Origin: Kudoa neothunni
Taxonomy: Eukaryota > Cnidaria
Direction of reading: 5' to 3'
Assembly: GCA_964304625.1 (NCBI GenBank)
Contig: OZ199839.1
Span: 3,844,001-3,908,000 of the forward strand
DNA: 64,000 nt
Position 1 is the stretch's first letter, and each line of letters begins with the position of its first letter. The position numbers were made by a program, and so were the translations under genes. Below the pieces are notes generated by a model. The model ran no database searches and was not told the DNA's origin. It saw only the letters and a list, made by a program, of their open reading frames with translations. Shown in pieces: positions 1 to 11,640 of this stretch.

Positions 1-37
1 TGGGCAAAAATGGCATCTTTCCTTGTTACCCCCTATC

Positions 38-238
38 TTACTTCGGCGATGTTGCATGTGGAGTATCAATTTTTTCGTTAGCGTACTTTTCAATAATCTC
101 TTCAATTAAATTTTGTAAATATTGATGTCTTGTTCGGTTTTTGTATAGTAATTTAGATTCATTATATTTATCTAAATACGCAATCATTGAGTTGTAACCA
201 GCCATGTCAAGGATATTGTAAAACATTGTGGGTGGCCA
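38..238 (-). pseudogene. piggyBac transposase C-terminal fragment
   Basis: Reading on the minus strand, the frame opens with W-P-P-T then MFYNILDMAGYNSM. This matches the segment after the third catalytic aspartate of piggyBac transposases, typically RWP..FFN.LD.A..N; compare WPLIVFFNMVDISLINA in the copy near 8.4 kb. An in-frame stop lies directly upstream of the tryptophan, and no N-terminal or catalytic region is found nearby, so this is a truncated remnant. The stop at 38-40 follows a charged tail. No TTAA-flanked terminal repeat is visible, because the rest may lie before base 1. The family call is from motif recall, not from a database search. Confidence 0.6.
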
Positions 239-1610
239 TCAAGAGTTCTTTTTTTTACATTTCCGAATCTTCTGAATTTTCTGTAATCATTTTGATCGTA
301 TCATTAATGAAAAACATAATGCACAAGTAATCGTTACACGAGGGCGACAAAAGATTTATCTGTTACTATTCTTAATCATTATTTTTGACAAATATTTACA
401 AACTCTATGATTTGATTCATTATAAAATTTAAGAATATAACTATAATTACATAACACAGAACGAAATAAGAAATAATTCTTCCTTTAAAGTGCACGGAAA
501 GGAATAATTAAAAATGTTAATTCTATGTTTTATTTAAACTTTTAAAATAAACATAGTAATATTCATATTAGCTTATACAACATATATTTTTTATTTTAGA
601 GTTTGAATTTGTTTTGACATGTTAATTTTTTAATTATTCAACAAGGTCCATTTGACTTTGTTGTGCATAAAAGGTTTTTATTATTTACATAGAAAAAAAA
701 TCATACATAAGTTATTAAATGATATAAATGAAACAAAAACATAAAAAAATTTTGGAGCAGCTAGACAGATTTATTTATTTCTGAATATGTTGAGAATGCT
801 ACAATTTGTTAAATAATCGTGAACTAGGTCCATTGTACCCTGGGCGTACATATAAATTTTAAGTAATATTAGGCTACATCTCTAAAATATAAACGAGACA
901 TAAAAGAGGTTAATAAACGTTTTATAAATAGTTGTTAAATACTTATCTCTAAAAACATATGAATTTCTACAAATATCTTAATTGAGTTTAATTGCCCCGA
1001 ATAATATAACTCCTTAAAATTCCTTAAATACATAACAAACCGCATTATTCAAAGATTCTCCGTGGTCGATATTGAAGTCACTTAATTTACCTCCTGTCGT
1101 TTAAAATTTACCCTGGCTAAGGACCCTTACTTTAGAATAGCGATTATCAACAAGAATTGAGCTTGCATCCCCATTTGATGACAAACCGAAATCCGCACCT
1201 CCTTTTAACACGATAAGGTGTAACTGACTCAAATTTTCTCAAAAAATACTATCTATTGTGATCGAATCTCGCACCTTTTAAGCCAAAAGTTCGCATTTCC
1301 TAGTGGTACGGGTACCTTTTGCAGGGAACCAGTGCTTTAGAAGAAGGTAATGAGGTTAGTTAAATATGACTTAGTACAGTGTCTGCAATGATTGAAGAGG
1401 CCGCCTTGCCCAACACACTTCGCAACTTAATAAGTTTAAATAAGAATTTATCGCTGATAACATGTTGAATCCAAATATAATCACATATCTTTTCCTAAGT
1501 CGTTTTTGTAGAATTTTTGTGTATACTCAAAAACCTGATTTACGTTAAAAATATAGATTTCTTAATATATATATATATAAGAACTATAGAGAATAGAAAT
1601 AAGTTAATTA
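239..1610. other. intergenic, no supported gene
   Basis: No sizeable reading frame on either strand. Very AT-rich, with a slightly less AT-rich patch around 1060-1460 in which I could not find a confident coding exon or RNA gene. A short TA repeat lies at about 1567-1578, close to the end of the downstream receptor gene. Confidence 0.5.
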
Positions 1611-2751
1611 TTAGAGTAAAGCGTTGGTTTGAGTTGATATTCCAAACATAATTTTGGCTTGCGTGTTGATTTTTTTATTTTGTATCAACAAGAATATCGA
1701 ATGAAAAGCTGGATAGTTGAGTGTCAATAAATGAGACATACGATAGAACAAGTTTTTCTGTAAGAATCCCTGGATCATCAAAATATTGTTTACACTATAC
1801 GGAATCCAGCAAACACAAAACATCACAATGTTCAAGTAGAAGAAATTTCTGACGTAAACAAATGTTGACATTTTGATTGCAAGGTTTTCTTGATTCTAAA
1901 TCAGCCATATTAATTGTGAAATTTAGTTAATCGTATACCACATACAAAAGCATTATGAGAGTTGGTTTGGTTTTGATGTTGATCAATATCCAAATCATTT
2001 TTTTGATTATTCTGAATATTTTTATTTTGTCCGATATATTGTAATATATGAGTTTGAATTTCATTCGAGAAATAAATATGTTTTATAATTTTATAGAAAG
2101 TTATTATAAGGATAGTAGTGGGTAGAATGACTAACAGTGCCAACACAACAGAATATGTTACTCTTCCATGGGTATTATTTATGAAAAAGCACATCTATAA
2201 AACGATAGCTTATGTAATTTTAACTCGATAGGGTAGATTTAAATTACTTTGTATCCATTAGGTGTTGTTGCGACATCGAAGATGGGAATAAGGGGAGAAA
2301 TAAGTAACAATGAAAGTGAATAAATTAGCACATAGCAACCTTTGTAAAAAGAGTCCAGTTGTAAGTATAAGGCTGGATATACAACAGCAATACAATAAAC
2401 CAATGCAAATGCGTCGAATATGAACCCCAATGAATAAGTGTAGAAATGAATAAGTATGATACTTATCCGGCACCAAAATGAGCTATGAAAGAGAGATGGT
2501 TTGATATTTTTTAATATAGCCACCATATACACCAATATCAAAAGAAAATTATTCAAACTTGTAATGAAAACAAACGAATAATGTTTACTTCTCCTCATCT
2601 CTTTTTTACATACGATCACTATAAGCAGTATTGTAGATGCCATATTGAGGATGAATAACAAGCCTCCGATACACATTTCAGCTATAAACTCTTTGTGGAC
2701 ATATGTAAAATTGTTTGAATGTTGGTTTGTTAAATTGAATACGTTGGTCAT
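1611..2751 (-). CDS. class A (rhodopsin-like) GPCR, paralogue A
   Basis: Three exons join in phase 0 into a 345-residue protein: 2751-2248, 2194-1946 and 1895-1611. The introns are 53 and 50 bp, both GT-AG. Exon 1 encodes TM1-TM4 with a glycosylation-rich N terminus, a cysteine at the start of TM3 (FWCRISI) and VYCIAVVYP where the DRY region should be. Exon 2 begins MCFF, giving the second extracellular-loop cysteine, then TM5 and an Asn/Gln-rich third intracellular loop. Exon 3 carries the TM6 motif FCVCWIPY and TM7 LTLNYPAFHS in place of NPxxY. The start is the first ATG before TM1. Both intron positions match paralogues B and C. The DRY arginine is replaced (YCI), which is unusual. The ligand is unknown, and I infer a plasma-membrane receptor. 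Confidence 0.85.
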
Positions 2752-3487
2752 GTAATTTTGGAAACAAAAATATTTGACTAATTCCGATCAATCACTTCAT
2801 ATCAGTCGAGATAACAATTTTCTGTAATGATAACAAACTTTTGTATGGCTGATCTTTTTCTACAATGTATGTAAAAATAGTATCTAATGATTTCTAATAT
2901 TTACAATAAGGGAGGTATTCATTAGTGTTCAAAGGTGCGCAGATGAAACTTTGTGGTATTCTATAATGATGCCTACTACAAACTTTATTCTATTAATCAA
3001 ATTCCGTGAAAGGCCTTGCAGATACATTTGTTAAATAAATAATAGATATTTTAGAATTTTCGATAAAATAAATTGTATTTCTTTTTATAAATTTTTATTT
3101 AATTTTTAAGTGTCTAATCCAATGAAAGTTGTATACGGTGAAGTTAGTTTGATTTTACTCAGGGCTCCATTCAAATTTTATGTGTAATAAATTAACAAAT
3201 ATTTCTTGAATTTTAATGGTAATTATGACTTATCAAATTAAAATATTGCCCAAATCAAACGTGATACACATAAGGAAGGGTTTCTTCATAGCCATTCATC
3301 GACTTTAACAAGAATACAAAATACTCAATCAACTCGTTCACGTAAATTATTATTAGATATTTTAAGGGAGAATTATTAACGTTAAAAATCAATGGTTACA
3401 ACTATATACAATGTCAAAAAAATAAAAAAGATTAAATCAAAATGAGGCACAAAGCAATAAATTCACAAGTAGACAAAAGACAGAAGA
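2752..3487. other. intergenic between GPCR genes
   Basis: No coding frame seen. AT-rich spacer of about 0.7 kb between the end of paralogue B and the start of paralogue A; it should contain the promoter of paralogue A, but I recognise no specific element. Confidence 0.5.
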
Positions 3488-4576
3488 CTAAACGGTAGTT
3501 GTTTTTCTGCAACAGAAAAAGTCGTTTATTTCTTGAGCCAAACTGCTATCATTGAAATACAAGAAGATGCAGTAACTCATTGGAAAAAGTAGTAGAAAAA
3601 AATTTGAGATGGCAAATGTCATTATACTAACCGTATAGTTGTATATAATAAGAATTTTGATGATGGAATATGGAGCCCAACAAATTAGGAAAATCGAAAA
3701 GTTTAAGCTCACTCTAGTAACCAATCTTTTAAATTTCTTTCTGTATGGCGCTACAGATGTGGCAGTCTAGTAAATACCTGCCGTTATATACGAACAGAAC
3801 CAATTCAAAATACTGAATGGTAAGGAGTTCCGGTTCTGCTGCCCAATGGATAGGCTGTTTTCTCCTGTTGTTGGATGGAGGATTTGTATTTGTAAACAAT
3901 GGTGGTGTATAAAATGAGCATGATTGCTGTAGGAAGAACAAAGCTCACAACAGTTTCGATGGTATACACTATTTTAGACATTGTGTATTTATCCTGAGTT
4001 ATCATACATGACTAAATAGAAATGTTTGAAAAGATGTGTAGAAAATCAACCATTAGAAAATACCATTTTTCCCTTATACTTGTCACAAGCTAAACTATAG
4101 GTGAACGGACATGGAAAACATAATGTTAACGAAGTTATAAAACATGCGGCTATGTGCCACCATGACTTCTTCGTTGCTTTTTGATAAACTAATGGATACG
4201 AAAATGCAAGGTATCGATAAAGAGCAATCAGTGATAGTGTAAGAGTCAGAAAATAGACAAAAAAATTTCCAGTAAGAATGGAAAAACGGCAACTATGTAA
4301 TCCACCTAATGTAGGGTCTTTCAGTTCACCATACGCCGTAAATCCAACTTGCATCACCAACAAATAACAATTTAATATGATCAACAAGTGAAGTCTATTA
4401 ACTGGATGGATTAAACGATCTTTTTTGCAGTAAAAGCCACACAAAACGCTAATGATAATAAGGTTTGGCACAGATGTCAATACAGTAAAAGATATAATCA
4501 AACCGGGAGGAAGGGACGTATTGTTGTTGACAAATGGATCAGTGCTTTGTTGACATGGGTTTATTGTGGTAGACAT
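3488..4576 (-). CDS. class A (rhodopsin-like) GPCR, paralogue B
   Basis: Three exons in phase 0 give 329 residues: 4576-4064, 4011-3814 and 3766-3488, with introns of 52 and 47 bp. The 47-bp second intron is the choice that keeps the frame open; the reading frame would otherwise meet a stop. The N terminus has N-glycosylation sequons. TM3 begins with the conserved cysteine (LHSCRFSIL) and ends in YRYLAFSYP, a DRY variant. Exon 2 starts SCMITQDK, placing the second extracellular-loop cysteine right after the intron, then TM5. Exon 3 has the TM6 motif FLICWAPY and TM7. The C-terminal tail ends FFCCRKTTTV, whose two cysteines could be palmitoylated. It resembles paralogue C most closely (CWAPY/LWAPY, IVYT). 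Function is inferred only to the level of receptor. Confidence 0.87.
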
Positions 4577-7206
4577 TTTCCAAAGTTTTATCCAAATAAT
4601 GGAATTATCCTTTCCCTGCAGCTATAGTGCTTAATTAGGATCATAATTTTCCGCAAGCTTTTCGGTATACGAGGCTAAAAATTATTCGCATATAAAATCT
4701 TACCACAAATTATTATATACTAACATTGGTTTTATTGCTAAAACTTAATTTTCTTTGGAGTAAAATTATTACATCTCAGCCTGTTTAATCATCTTTATAA
4801 AAGGGTCATTTCAACCTGTTGTTAACCCTCGAATAGTTAAGCTGTAAGACAGTTACGTATATAAGGAGGTGAGCTCTACCACTCAAACACTTTTTTTCGC
4901 TATTTTCTATTTTCATTTCTATAGCATGATTTAGTCTTTTTTATTTAAATTTAGTATGGCATGAAAAATTAATTATTCGACAAAAACTTGTAAATTTCCG
5001 AATAACTCCATTGAGTTATTTTATCCGTATATAATCAAACTGCAATTTTATATCACTTACAGACTAAAAATTTTATATTTTCGTATTATTTTTATTGAAA
5101 TATGAATCAAAGAATATATTAAAAGACTATTTTAATCTTTGGTGAATGGGGAACTTGTTAAAACGTTAAGATGCTATTTTATCTACGCTTATCCCATTCT
5201 TAGGAAGACTAAAACTTGTTTTAATAAAAAAATTTTTTCTCCAATTTATAAAATATGGCAATTTTGGAAAAATAAAGTCATCCATTTGATTTTTATGTCG
5301 ACTTCTTTTCTCACATCGTAAAAATACTCCTGAAGTCGCTTATTAGGCTGAAAAGTTCTAATCTTTTTCATGGTTTCGGTAGCCACCGCAGAAAATCACA
5401 TGTGTAGGCCTGGTTCTATTGCTTGGTGGTTCTGTTAAAATATAACTGGCTGAACATCCTTGTCTCATAAATGTACTCTACCATCATCATTTAGTGGAGT
5501 CGGAATTGCGATATTTTATTAGATAAAATATTCCCGATTAATAAAATGTCTAATCCATACCTCCCCACTTGGCCCGACCATAACTGTAATGTAAATGGAT
5601 CATAGAGTAAGGCAAGAATACGCTCTAAGCACATCTTCCATTATGACAGTGTTGCCCAACAATAAATGATTGAATGATCTCCGACTAGTTAAGCTTAAGG
5701 AGTAGAAAACCCAAAGTGTATTAACCAAGAATATTTGTATTTATGATATTATTGTTTCAGAATTATGTTTTTAAAAGCAGATTTTACTATAACTAGGAAT
5801 TTACAAAAGATTAATTTTTTAAGAGTAAAAGCCTTTGAGCGGCTCCCTGAAATTAATGCTCGGAACCCAAGTTGGGAACAGTGTATTATGGTATAGGGCA
5901 ATGGTTCCCAACCGGAGATAAATTTATGGTGATGTGGAGTAAATTAAGTGACATCAAAATTGGATACGATCAATTGTTACATAATGCGATTTGTTACTTA
6001 AGGATTTCTAAGGAATTATATTAATCAAGGCGATTAAACTTAATTAGATGTGTCCACAAATGCTTAAAATGTTTTTGGACATAACTATTTAACAATTATC
6101 TATAAAAAAATATTCAGTTTCTTCCTTTTACGCCTCGTTTATTGTTTAGAAACGTAGCCTAGTAATACTTAAATAAGTACATAACCGTAGAGTAGGTATG
6201 AATTTAATTTCCAAGTTAAGGGGATAAATTTATAAAAACCGTTGAAACCCATTAAAATAAGGAAATACAATTAGGAATTTAAAAAATCGAGGGTTGATAA
6301 TCTTTGACCCTAGAAAATTCTCCAAACCTTCGAAATTTTGAGGGTATAGGATTATCCTCTAATTCGAACAGATTAAGTCAATGTATTAACAAGATTGTGG
6401 ATTTTTGTAATCAATGTTAGGGCAAATTTTCTTTTCAAATTCAGTAGTACATTATTTTTTGGAATAAACTATTTTATTTATTTTAAAATATCAACTAAAC
6501 TACACTATCCTTGTGCGAATTTCGGGCGGTGTCGCCTACAAAATCGGAAATAAATCTTGAGTAGAGCACGTTTGGGTTCACTTGGAATCTCTGTTGTTGA
6601 TAAATACATCAAAACAAATTATTTCTCCATAATGTTAACAAATTCGAAGTCGTTAATTGTTCATTGAATTTTTTTTATTTTTATCTGTTAGTAATAAGTT
6701 TGTAAATGTTCAATCATGACTTTCTATTAAAAAAAACTTTCTGATTTATTCTATTCAAAATTAGAACAAAGATGTTTAAATTTAATGATGGCGTAATTTA
6801 GTGTTATTTTTGGTTTATTAATGTTTTCGCGTTGTTTATTCATAATTAAAAAAATGTTATAACAATATTTGTTCCAAAATTCAAACGTGAAAATTTTAAA
6901 TTTATTTTTTTATTTATATCTATTAAATAACTAAAAAAATGATCAATAATTATTTTTTAATTAAAATTAGCTTCAAAGTAGAGCAATCGTCACAAATCAA
7001 AATATACGATTTTAGAGCATTTTAAGTTAAATCAATTATGGATATTAATTAGTCCAAAGTATTTTTTTATTATTTATCTCAATGATATATAATAGGTTCA
7101 AAACCTAAAATTAAACATTTATAACCTAGTTTTTAAATATAAAGTGAAATGTTACGTCATATTTTATAATCCACTTCAATATTTTTGTGGTTGAATGCTT
7201 AAAGCG
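4577..7206. other. intergenic, no supported gene
   Basis: About 2.6 kb without a convincing coding region. Around 5350-5600 the minus strand shows short stretches that could be decayed coding sequence, but they are broken by stops in every frame and match no family I know. A short plus-strand frame at 5139-5321 has no recognisable content. Confidence 0.4.
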
Positions 7207-7214
7207 TTTTAAAC
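7207..7214. repeat. 8-bp target-site duplication, left side of MITE copy 1
   Basis: TTTTAAAC directly precedes the left terminal repeat; TTTTAAGC directly follows the right one at 10035-10042. Seven of eight bases agree, which is what an 8-bp target duplication with one later change looks like. Confidence 0.7.
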
Positions 7215-7697
7215 GGTTAAAATGTAGAATAATGGCCGTATCCCAAATCAACGACTACGATAAAAATCGAAATTGTCGATTATTTTAATTCTTTGTATTT
7301 ATCATTGTTCCATCACCAGTAGATTATTTTCGGAACGGAATTCGTTATCATTAATAGTTTCTGTAATCTATATTATAAATAACGGCTAGCCCCTAGTAGT
7401 TATTTCCACAGGTCATACCATTTAATCGATCGAATAAAGCATGCTATAATTATCCAAAAATTTGAGTGTGACAACTATGATTTTTTATCGATTTTCATAT
7501 TTCATCATTAGCGACCTCCTATTATTAATTCCATATTAGTAGAAATTGGTTTTCCATATTTTATACCAGGACTAGATGATTAATTATAGCGATTGTATAA
7601 ATTTAATTTAAAAAAGAAATCGTTGGATAAAATCTACTCATTCCTATCATAAACTGTTCAACAAATACCACACTAATTTAATTTAATAAATGTACGA

Positions 7698-7701
7698 TTA
7701 A
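7698..7701. repeat. TTAA target duplication (left)
   Basis: TTAA flanks the left end of the piggyBac and is repeated at 9972-9975 on the right. MITE copy 2 has a single TTAA at the equivalent position (19172-19175), which is the unoccupied site. Confidence 0.9.
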
Positions 7702-9971
7702 CCTTCTAAGTCACTGCAAAATTTACACCCTCCGAGTAAAATTGGGGTATTTTTACACCCCACATTTTTTTAAACCAAACGATTAAGAATTCGAAAATAA
7801 TTATTTTTGAAAATTTTGAAGTATATTTATCGATTAAATTTGAAATTATAGACCAATATTTCTAGCTAAGCATGTACCGCACGTGCGCATAAATCAAAAT
7901 TGATCACATTGCAGAAGTAGAGTGTTTATTGACAATACGTTTAAGATTCTATTTTAGGAAAGCTTTTAAGTAGCATTAGAATTATTTTGTTAAATGAACG
8001 AACAAAAGAATAACAATAAGAATAAGAAAAAATTGACATATAATTATCGGTTTAAACAAATAAAACAAATATGATTGGAATGGAATTTGCAGCAAGATGA
8101 AGCACAAACGTCGCATTTTATTTTGGTTTTTCTATTATACTTCCTATCGCAAAATCGACATCTCCCGTAACTATTTTGTCCAATTATAACAGAGGAATCT
8201 TCACTAGCTGTCATATTTTGTTTCCGTCTCAAAAGCAGTCGATGTGTCAATTGGGTTGCTATCATTTTCAAAAATTCCCTCCGGAGTAATTTTGAGGAAG
8301 GGAATAAATTTTTGTATATACAAAACGCATTAATCAGACTGATATCAACCATGTTAAAGAAAACAATTAACGGCCAACGACAAGATATTCGTCTCACATT
8401 TATTGCTGCCAATAATCTGGAAATCGTATCAACTCCACCTTTTGCTGCATTGTAATGCATTATGACATCGGGTTTTAATGGCCTTTCTGTTGATATTTGG
8501 GTGTTTGTTGGGGAGGGACAAAGCATATAAGCAGGTTTATTTCTGTGAGGCAGATATCTTGGTATCATTTTTTTGTTATTAAAAATAAAAAGAGATGAAT
8601 GAAGAGGGGTCGTTTTATCTGGTCTCAAATATGGTGGTATCTCTCTCTTATTTGAACGCATTGTTCCAGCAACCGTAAGTTTTTTTGTAACAATTCATCC
8701 GCTAACTCAATAGACGTGAAAAAATTGTCACATACGACATTTCGACCAGAACGTTCCAATGGTTCCACTAACTTTAAAACAATATTCCTCCCAACATTCA
8801 CAGCCCTCGTATCATTTTGAGATCGCTTCCCCAAATAGACAATTGCATTGCAAACAAAAGTTGACTTTGGGTCAGTTATTAAAAAAAACTTTAGGCCATA
8901 TTTTGAAGGCTTTTTTGGCATATATTGTTTGAATTTACAACGACCTCTAAAAGCCACAAGTTTCTCATCGACGCAAAGATCCTCAAAAGGTCGAAAACTT
9001 TGGATAAGTGAGTCGACCCTAATATCCCAGAGTTCACGAATGTGGCAGAATTTATCTGATATTTTTCTTATCTCTCGTGTTTCGAAATCGTCGAAATGAA
9101 GAGCTCTCTTGATTTGTCGGAATCTATTTAAAGAAAATAGGTCACGATAAACTTGTCTTCCCTCTTCTAACCCAAACAATTCTTTGACTGGTTGTTGATT
9201 ATCATCAAATATTCCCATCAACAATAAACATCCGATGAACCCATCGAATTCGACACTATCTAATTGCTTCCAAGCATCACCAAAAAAATGTTTACCGTAT
9301 TGATTTGTATGTTTTAAAATTAAATCATACATTTCCTGGCGAAACAACACTTTAAACGTATCAAGAATTTCATTAACATTCTGCAAAACGAAGGATGAAA
9401 CACCAGCACGACTGGTCAAAATATTTTCGGCCGCAGTTCTAGAAGTCGAGGGTTTTTCAATTGTCCATAAGGTTCCATTCTTATCTATTAAAGAGTCAGA
9501 TGGTGCATTGGTTTCAACTTCCGAATTATCTGATGATATATCACATGTAAAGGAATAATCCAGATCAGAAGAATCAGTATCAGAGCAGCTGCCGCCATAC
9601 TCACTCGAGCTCACATTCCCAACGCCCGAAAGCGCATGCGCGTTACAATATGACCAGTACTATTTGTTGATTTAAACAATAATTCGTCGATAAAATTGTA
9701 CCAAATTTCCCCAAAAAATATTATTTTGTATTTGGAATAATCTAATTTAATAAAAATGTGGGGTAGAAAAATACCCCAATTTTACTCGGAGGGTATTTTG
9801 GCGTTATATTTTATTTTACAAAACAAAAAAAAATTTGTATCGGGTAGAATATGTATTATATAACGTTAAAAGATTAGACGGAATATAAAAAATTTTAGAC
9901 TTAGATTTGAGATAAAAAATTAAAGATTAAATAGGCCTGGGGTATAAAAATACCCCATTTTACTTGGAAGG
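7702..9971 (-). mobile_element. piggyBac DNA transposon, nearly complete
   Basis: The 2270-bp element has matching ends: CCTTCTAAGT on the left and ACTTGGAAGG on the right, each abutting TTAA. Just inside both ends lies a palindrome-like block of the form GGGGTATTTTTACACCCC, and a third such block sits at about 9760-9800. The transposase is read on the minus strand (9614-8044). The good conservation of ends, target duplication and coding frame suggests a fairly recent insertion, certainly later than the MITE it interrupts. Confidence 0.92.
8044..9614 (-). pseudogene. piggyBac transposase, one frameshift
   Basis: Two overlapping frames cover the whole protein: 9614-8625 (329 residues) and 8661-8044 (205 residues). 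The N terminus is acidic and Ser/Asp-rich. The catalytic core follows: first Asp in CVDEKLVAFRGR, then KQYMPKKPSKYGLKFF, second Asp in VCDNFFTS, third Asp in KGGVDTISR, then WPLIVFFNMVDISLINA. The C terminus has a cysteine/histidine-rich zinc domain (CRFCDRKY, CDVCASSCC, CFICLNR). The frames part in a run of seven A at about 8679-8685; one missing A would explain it, giving KKLTVAGTMRSNK across the junction. All three catalytic aspartates remain. It could be a sequencing or assembly slip in a homopolymer and not a real mutation, so the copy may be functional or only just dead. Confidence 0.9.
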
Positions 9972-9975
9972 TTAA
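9972..9975. repeat. TTAA target duplication (right)
   Basis: Right-hand copy of the piggyBac target site, directly after the terminal GGAAGG. Confidence 0.9.
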
Positions 9976-10034
9976 TATACGAACTAATCATTATCTTCAA
10001 TCGGAAAATTCGGCCACTATTCTACATTTTAACC

Positions 10035-10042
10035 TTTTAAGC
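10035..10042. repeat. 8-bp target-site duplication, right side of MITE copy 1
   Basis: TTTTAAGC, partner of TTTTAAAC at 7207-7214, abutting the right terminal repeat of the MITE. Confidence 0.7.
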
Positions 10043-10149
10043 TAATATAATCAATTTACTGAGATATTTTATTTATCAAAATGTTTGTAAAAACTAATAA
10101 CCACAAAACGTTGGAATCATGAAATCCCTATCCAAATCCTTAATAATCC

Positions 10150-10449
10150 TCACTTCAACACATAATCACCCTCGTTTTGTTTTAAATTTTCCTCGGCCCT
10201 CGCTGTCGGCGCGTCTCGTCAGGGATTGGGTGTTTAAAATAGTTTGATTGCCACGTGTTGTATCGTTAGCATAAAATGGTTTCTTTGGCACATCGCGAAG
10301 GGGAGCCCGAGAAGGCTCCCACACTCGATTTTTTAAAGGCTTAAATACAATACAATGCCGATGCAATTATATGATGGGTCGCGAGCTCGAACTCGCTACC
10401 TCTGGAATGAGCCAATGTCTAATGTATAGCTTCTGTGTAATATACCCAC
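10150..10449 (-). repeat. possible tRNA-derived SINE or tRNA relic
   Basis: On the minus strand, a 76-base stretch (10449-10374) has the length of a tRNA. The ends can pair as an acceptor stem (GTGGGTA with GACCCAT), there is a perfect 5-bp stem around TTCGAG resembling a T arm and B box, and an imperfect anticodon-like stem. The D arm does not pair, the T loop is one base short and position 33 is C, so a working tRNA is unlikely. It is followed by about 220 bases of clearly higher GC than the surroundings, including the hairpin GGGAGCC...GGCTCCC near 10301-10322. Head plus body is the layout of a tRNA-derived SINE, but with one copy in the window this is only a suggestion. Confidence 0.25.
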
Positions 10450-11129
10450 TAAATAATCCAGGTAAGTTTTGGATGCGTTAAATACTGTCTGTTACTTTGT
10501 GATAAGCATTCGAAGAAGCTAGACATTATTTTGTAGTTTTAAATGATTTCCTACAAAATACTTAGTGAAATGAAGTAGATTGACGCTCTTTTTAGTTTCC
10601 TACCTAAAAAGATTTCCAATTTTGGCTTGATGTTTTTAACAGAAAAAAGTCGCTGAATCCTAATTTTTTCTTCCTTTAGAACAGGAATGTTAGCTTCAAT
10701 ATTCTGAGTTATCGTAAATAATAGGTTATGCATCCAAAATATAATGCTCCAAGGTATTCTAGCCTTTTAAAAAGGACTGATCTAAGTAGATATTTTTAGT
10801 AGAAAATACTTCTTAGAGAAACTGATGAGCTAGAAAGAAAGTAATCACCAACGTGACACAATCTTGATTAATTTTTGCTCTTGTTTAGTCCTATCACGTA
10901 TAATCGCCATTTTGTTGATATATATTTAAAATTATTGAATAAGCTTCTAAATAATTAGTTACTTTCTTGAACTATAATGACGTTTTTAATATTTTGTGAA
11001 ATTATTTTATGTATAAAATAGATTTGTAATATATTAAAAACTAAATAAGAGAAAATTTGGAGATAAAAACTTTTCGAGAATTTTACACATCAAACACTGA
11101 AATCATTCTTGACCATATAAATATTTGGC

Positions 11130-11640
11130 TAAATTACAGTATACGTGTAATCTTCGCCGATTGTCTCGAACATTCAAAATAGTTCCTATTATAAATACAT
11201 ATTCCAAAAATAGTCACATTCGAAGGTACTGAAACTATTTCAATGTTTGATTATGGTCATTCTCGATTTTATCTTGAATATATTATAAAAAGTTTCTAAC
11301 ATGTGGGATTTTTGCATTATTTTTATACATGTGTGTATGGTGAGAACATGTACACGACAGTTAGGAAGGATGTAAATGAGGAGAACCTATTCAACTACAT
11401 TGTTTGCATGAAAAGATATTTAATTCAAAATAAGACAATATTTTAATGTCGAGGATTTCTTTGTGGAAAATATCTATTGCGATTGAGGCCATCAGCCTAA
11501 TATGGTCTATGAAGCTTTGCATCAGCATTTGGATATATATATATATCAACAAATTCAATAATATTAAAATTAAAACCCATTGTTGGGGACATAATGACTT
11601 TAAAATTAGACGAAGAATCCAATAAAATTAGAAAAGAAGA
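11130..11640 (+). repeat. dispersed repeat, copy 1 (degraded)
   Basis: About 500 bp align over their full length, in the same orientation, with 46535-47020. Shared landmarks are GGCTAAATTACA at the start, TGTATGGTGAGAA, CATTGTTTGCA, CTTTGCATCAGCATTTGGAT and CATAATGACTTTAAAATTAG near the end. Copy 2 keeps a 103-residue frame, while here the equivalent frame is broken. A TA run near 11539-11550 is expanded relative to copy 2. No terminal inverted repeats or target duplications were found, so the true ends may lie further out. See copy 2 for what the frame might encode. Confidence 0.8.

Larger units (their letters stand above)
7215..10034. mobile_element. MITE copy 1, split by a piggyBac insertion
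   Basis: Terminal inverted repeats begin GGTTAAAATGTAGAATA and run on through a TGGCC core. The left one starts at 7215; its inverted partner ends at 10034. Removing the piggyBac at 7702-9971 with one TTAA leaves 546 bp, almost exactly the length of copy 2 (19113-19659, 547 bp), and the two align along their whole length in opposite orientation. No coding capacity is seen outside the piggyBac. The 8-bp target duplication fits hAT, P or Merlin superfamilies. The GG start fits Merlin, but I cannot assign it securely without a transposase-bearing relative. Confidence 0.85.

Noticed and set aside
5340-5620. Possible pseudogene on the minus strand
   Set aside because: Some stretches look protein-like but every frame is broken and no family is recognised.
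10166-10366. Minus-strand frame of 66 codons
   Set aside because: It lies in the GC-rich tRNA/SINE-like stretch; the frame is explained by composition.
10374-10449. A functional tRNA gene
   Set aside because: No D-arm pairing, C at position 33 and a six-base T loop argue against it.
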